DNA from: Deltaproteobacteria bacterium
GTDB lineage: Bacteria > Desulfobacterota > Desulfuromonadia > Desulfuromonadales > Geothermobacteraceae
DNA: 15,866 nucleotides
Assembly (NCBI GenBank): GCA_003695205.1
Contig: RFIO01000063.1
Location: 1-15,866, forward strand
Direction: 5' to 3'
This document shows, one piece after another, positions 15,379-15,866 of this stretch. Position numbers and translations under genes: made by a program. The number at the start of each line of letters is the position of its first letter. The stretch's first letter is position 1. The notes below the pieces were generated by a model, which saw only the letters and a list, made by a program, of their open reading frames with translations, made no database searches and was not told the origin of the DNA.

Positions 15379-15866
15379 TCAGGGGAGTTGGCCCGCAGGT
15401 TCGACCCGTTTGACCGGTTCGAATCTGCGCTTTTTGGCCAGCCAGCGATAACTGCCGGCGTCCCATACCGCCTCGAGAAAGTTCCAGTCCAGATGAACGC
15501 CCTTCATCTCCTCGTAGACGTCCGAGGCGGCAAGGATCTCGGCATCATCAACAATGCCGTTGGCATCGACATCTGGCCAGAGGACCGGCCGCACGGTAAT
15601 GACGCTTTCGCCGCCAACCAGCGATTCGCCTTCACCATTGTCCCCCTTGAGCACGACCTCACCACTGAAACGGACCGATGTGTCAAGAACGGCCTTGTCA
15701 TCAACCCGTATCAGGTAGACGATGCGTTTCCGTTCCTCGCCCGGCTTGATGATCCAGCGGGCGGTGCCGTTGACATTGTCGAGGCTTGAAGCCGGAGGGC
15801 TGGCCTCGATCAGCTTCCAGCCGACGGGAAAATGCTCGCGCAGAATGAAGCCCCGCCTGGACAGCT
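15379..15866 (-). CDS. C-terminal part of a secreted protein with EF-hand/dockerin-like motif (partial)
   Basis: The frame stays open from the stop at 15379 to the window edge; its start lies outside. The visible 161 residues have a segment with the feel of extracellular beta-sandwich domains (REHFPVGWKLIEASPP, then RFSGEVVLKG and GGESVITV). Next comes DVDANGIVDDAEI, which matches the D-x-D-x-N-G-x-x-D-D calcium loop of EF-hands and type I dockerins. A basic C-terminal stretch (RWLAKKRRFEPVKRVEP) ends the protein. This points to an extracytoplasmic, calcium-binding protein, but the family is not certain. It is convergent with the cbb3 operon and probably unrelated to it. Confidence 0.7.
   Translation of the reverse strand, partial: LSRRGFILREHFPVGWKLIEASPPASSLDNVNGTARWIIKPGEERKRIVYLIRVDDKAVLDTSVRFSGEVVLKGDNGEGESLVGGESVITVRPVLWPDVDANGIVDDAEILAASDVYEEMKGVHLDWNFLEAVWDAGSYRWLAKKRRFEPVKRVEPAGQLP

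Noticed and set aside
1..15866. CRISPR arrays, insertion sequences, tRNA or rRNA genes, prophage or defence genes
   Set aside because: I looked on both strands and found no regularly spaced repeats, transposase motifs or RNA-gene signatures. The window is a respiratory and signalling region.

Overview
The window is GC-rich, densely packed bacterial chromosome. It has two divergent gene blocks reading outward from one shared regulatory region (about 7052-7278). The gene set suggests an anaerobe or microaerobe of the Desulfuromonadota (Geobacter/Desulfuromonas-like) that keeps a high-affinity oxygen reductase: a cbb3 oxidase with its full assembly set, large sensor kinases, a sigma-54 response regulator and a trans-polyprenyl synthase. 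The taxonomic placement is an inference from gene content and style, not from a marker gene.

Left block (minus strand, read from 7051 to 185): a HAMP-type sensor kinase, a polyprenyl diphosphate synthase (probably for the menaquinone tail), a large Cache-HAMP-PAS sensor kinase, an intrinsic terminator, and an NtrC-family response regulator. Downstream of the regulator is about 420 bp without a protein gene. It contains, in the regulator's direction, a dyad at 383-412, an AT-rich stretch, a near-consensus sigma-54 promoter (276-293) and a strong intrinsic terminator (185-224). This is the layout expected of an enhancer-activated small RNA of about 80 nt, and it parallels CbrB-CrcZ in Pseudomonas. 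It is the most interesting candidate here. Beyond it lies a hairpin-rich stretch that may be a dispersed intergenic repeat.

Right block (plus strand, 7279-15360): a compact ccoN-ccoO-ccoQ-ccoP-ccoG-ccoH-ccoI-ccoS operon followed by a SafE/DsbD-type membrane protein. ccoN, O, Q and P encode the cbb3 oxidase. ccoG, H, I and S encode copper handling and assembly. The haem c content is redistributed: CcoO carries a second, C-terminal cytochrome c domain, and CcoP has one c domain instead of two. The operon has a textbook sigma-70 promoter (7152-7180). Two inverted repeats at and just after its predicted start site look like operators. A divergent promoter for the kinase lies back to back with it.

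At the right edge, a convergent minus-strand gene is cut by the window. Only the C-terminal 161 residues are visible, with a beta-sandwich-like segment and an EF-hand/dockerin-like calcium loop.

The genes can be read together as a respiratory module: an oxygen reductase, a quinone-tail enzyme, and signalling proteins that may tune them. The regulatory links are inferred from position.
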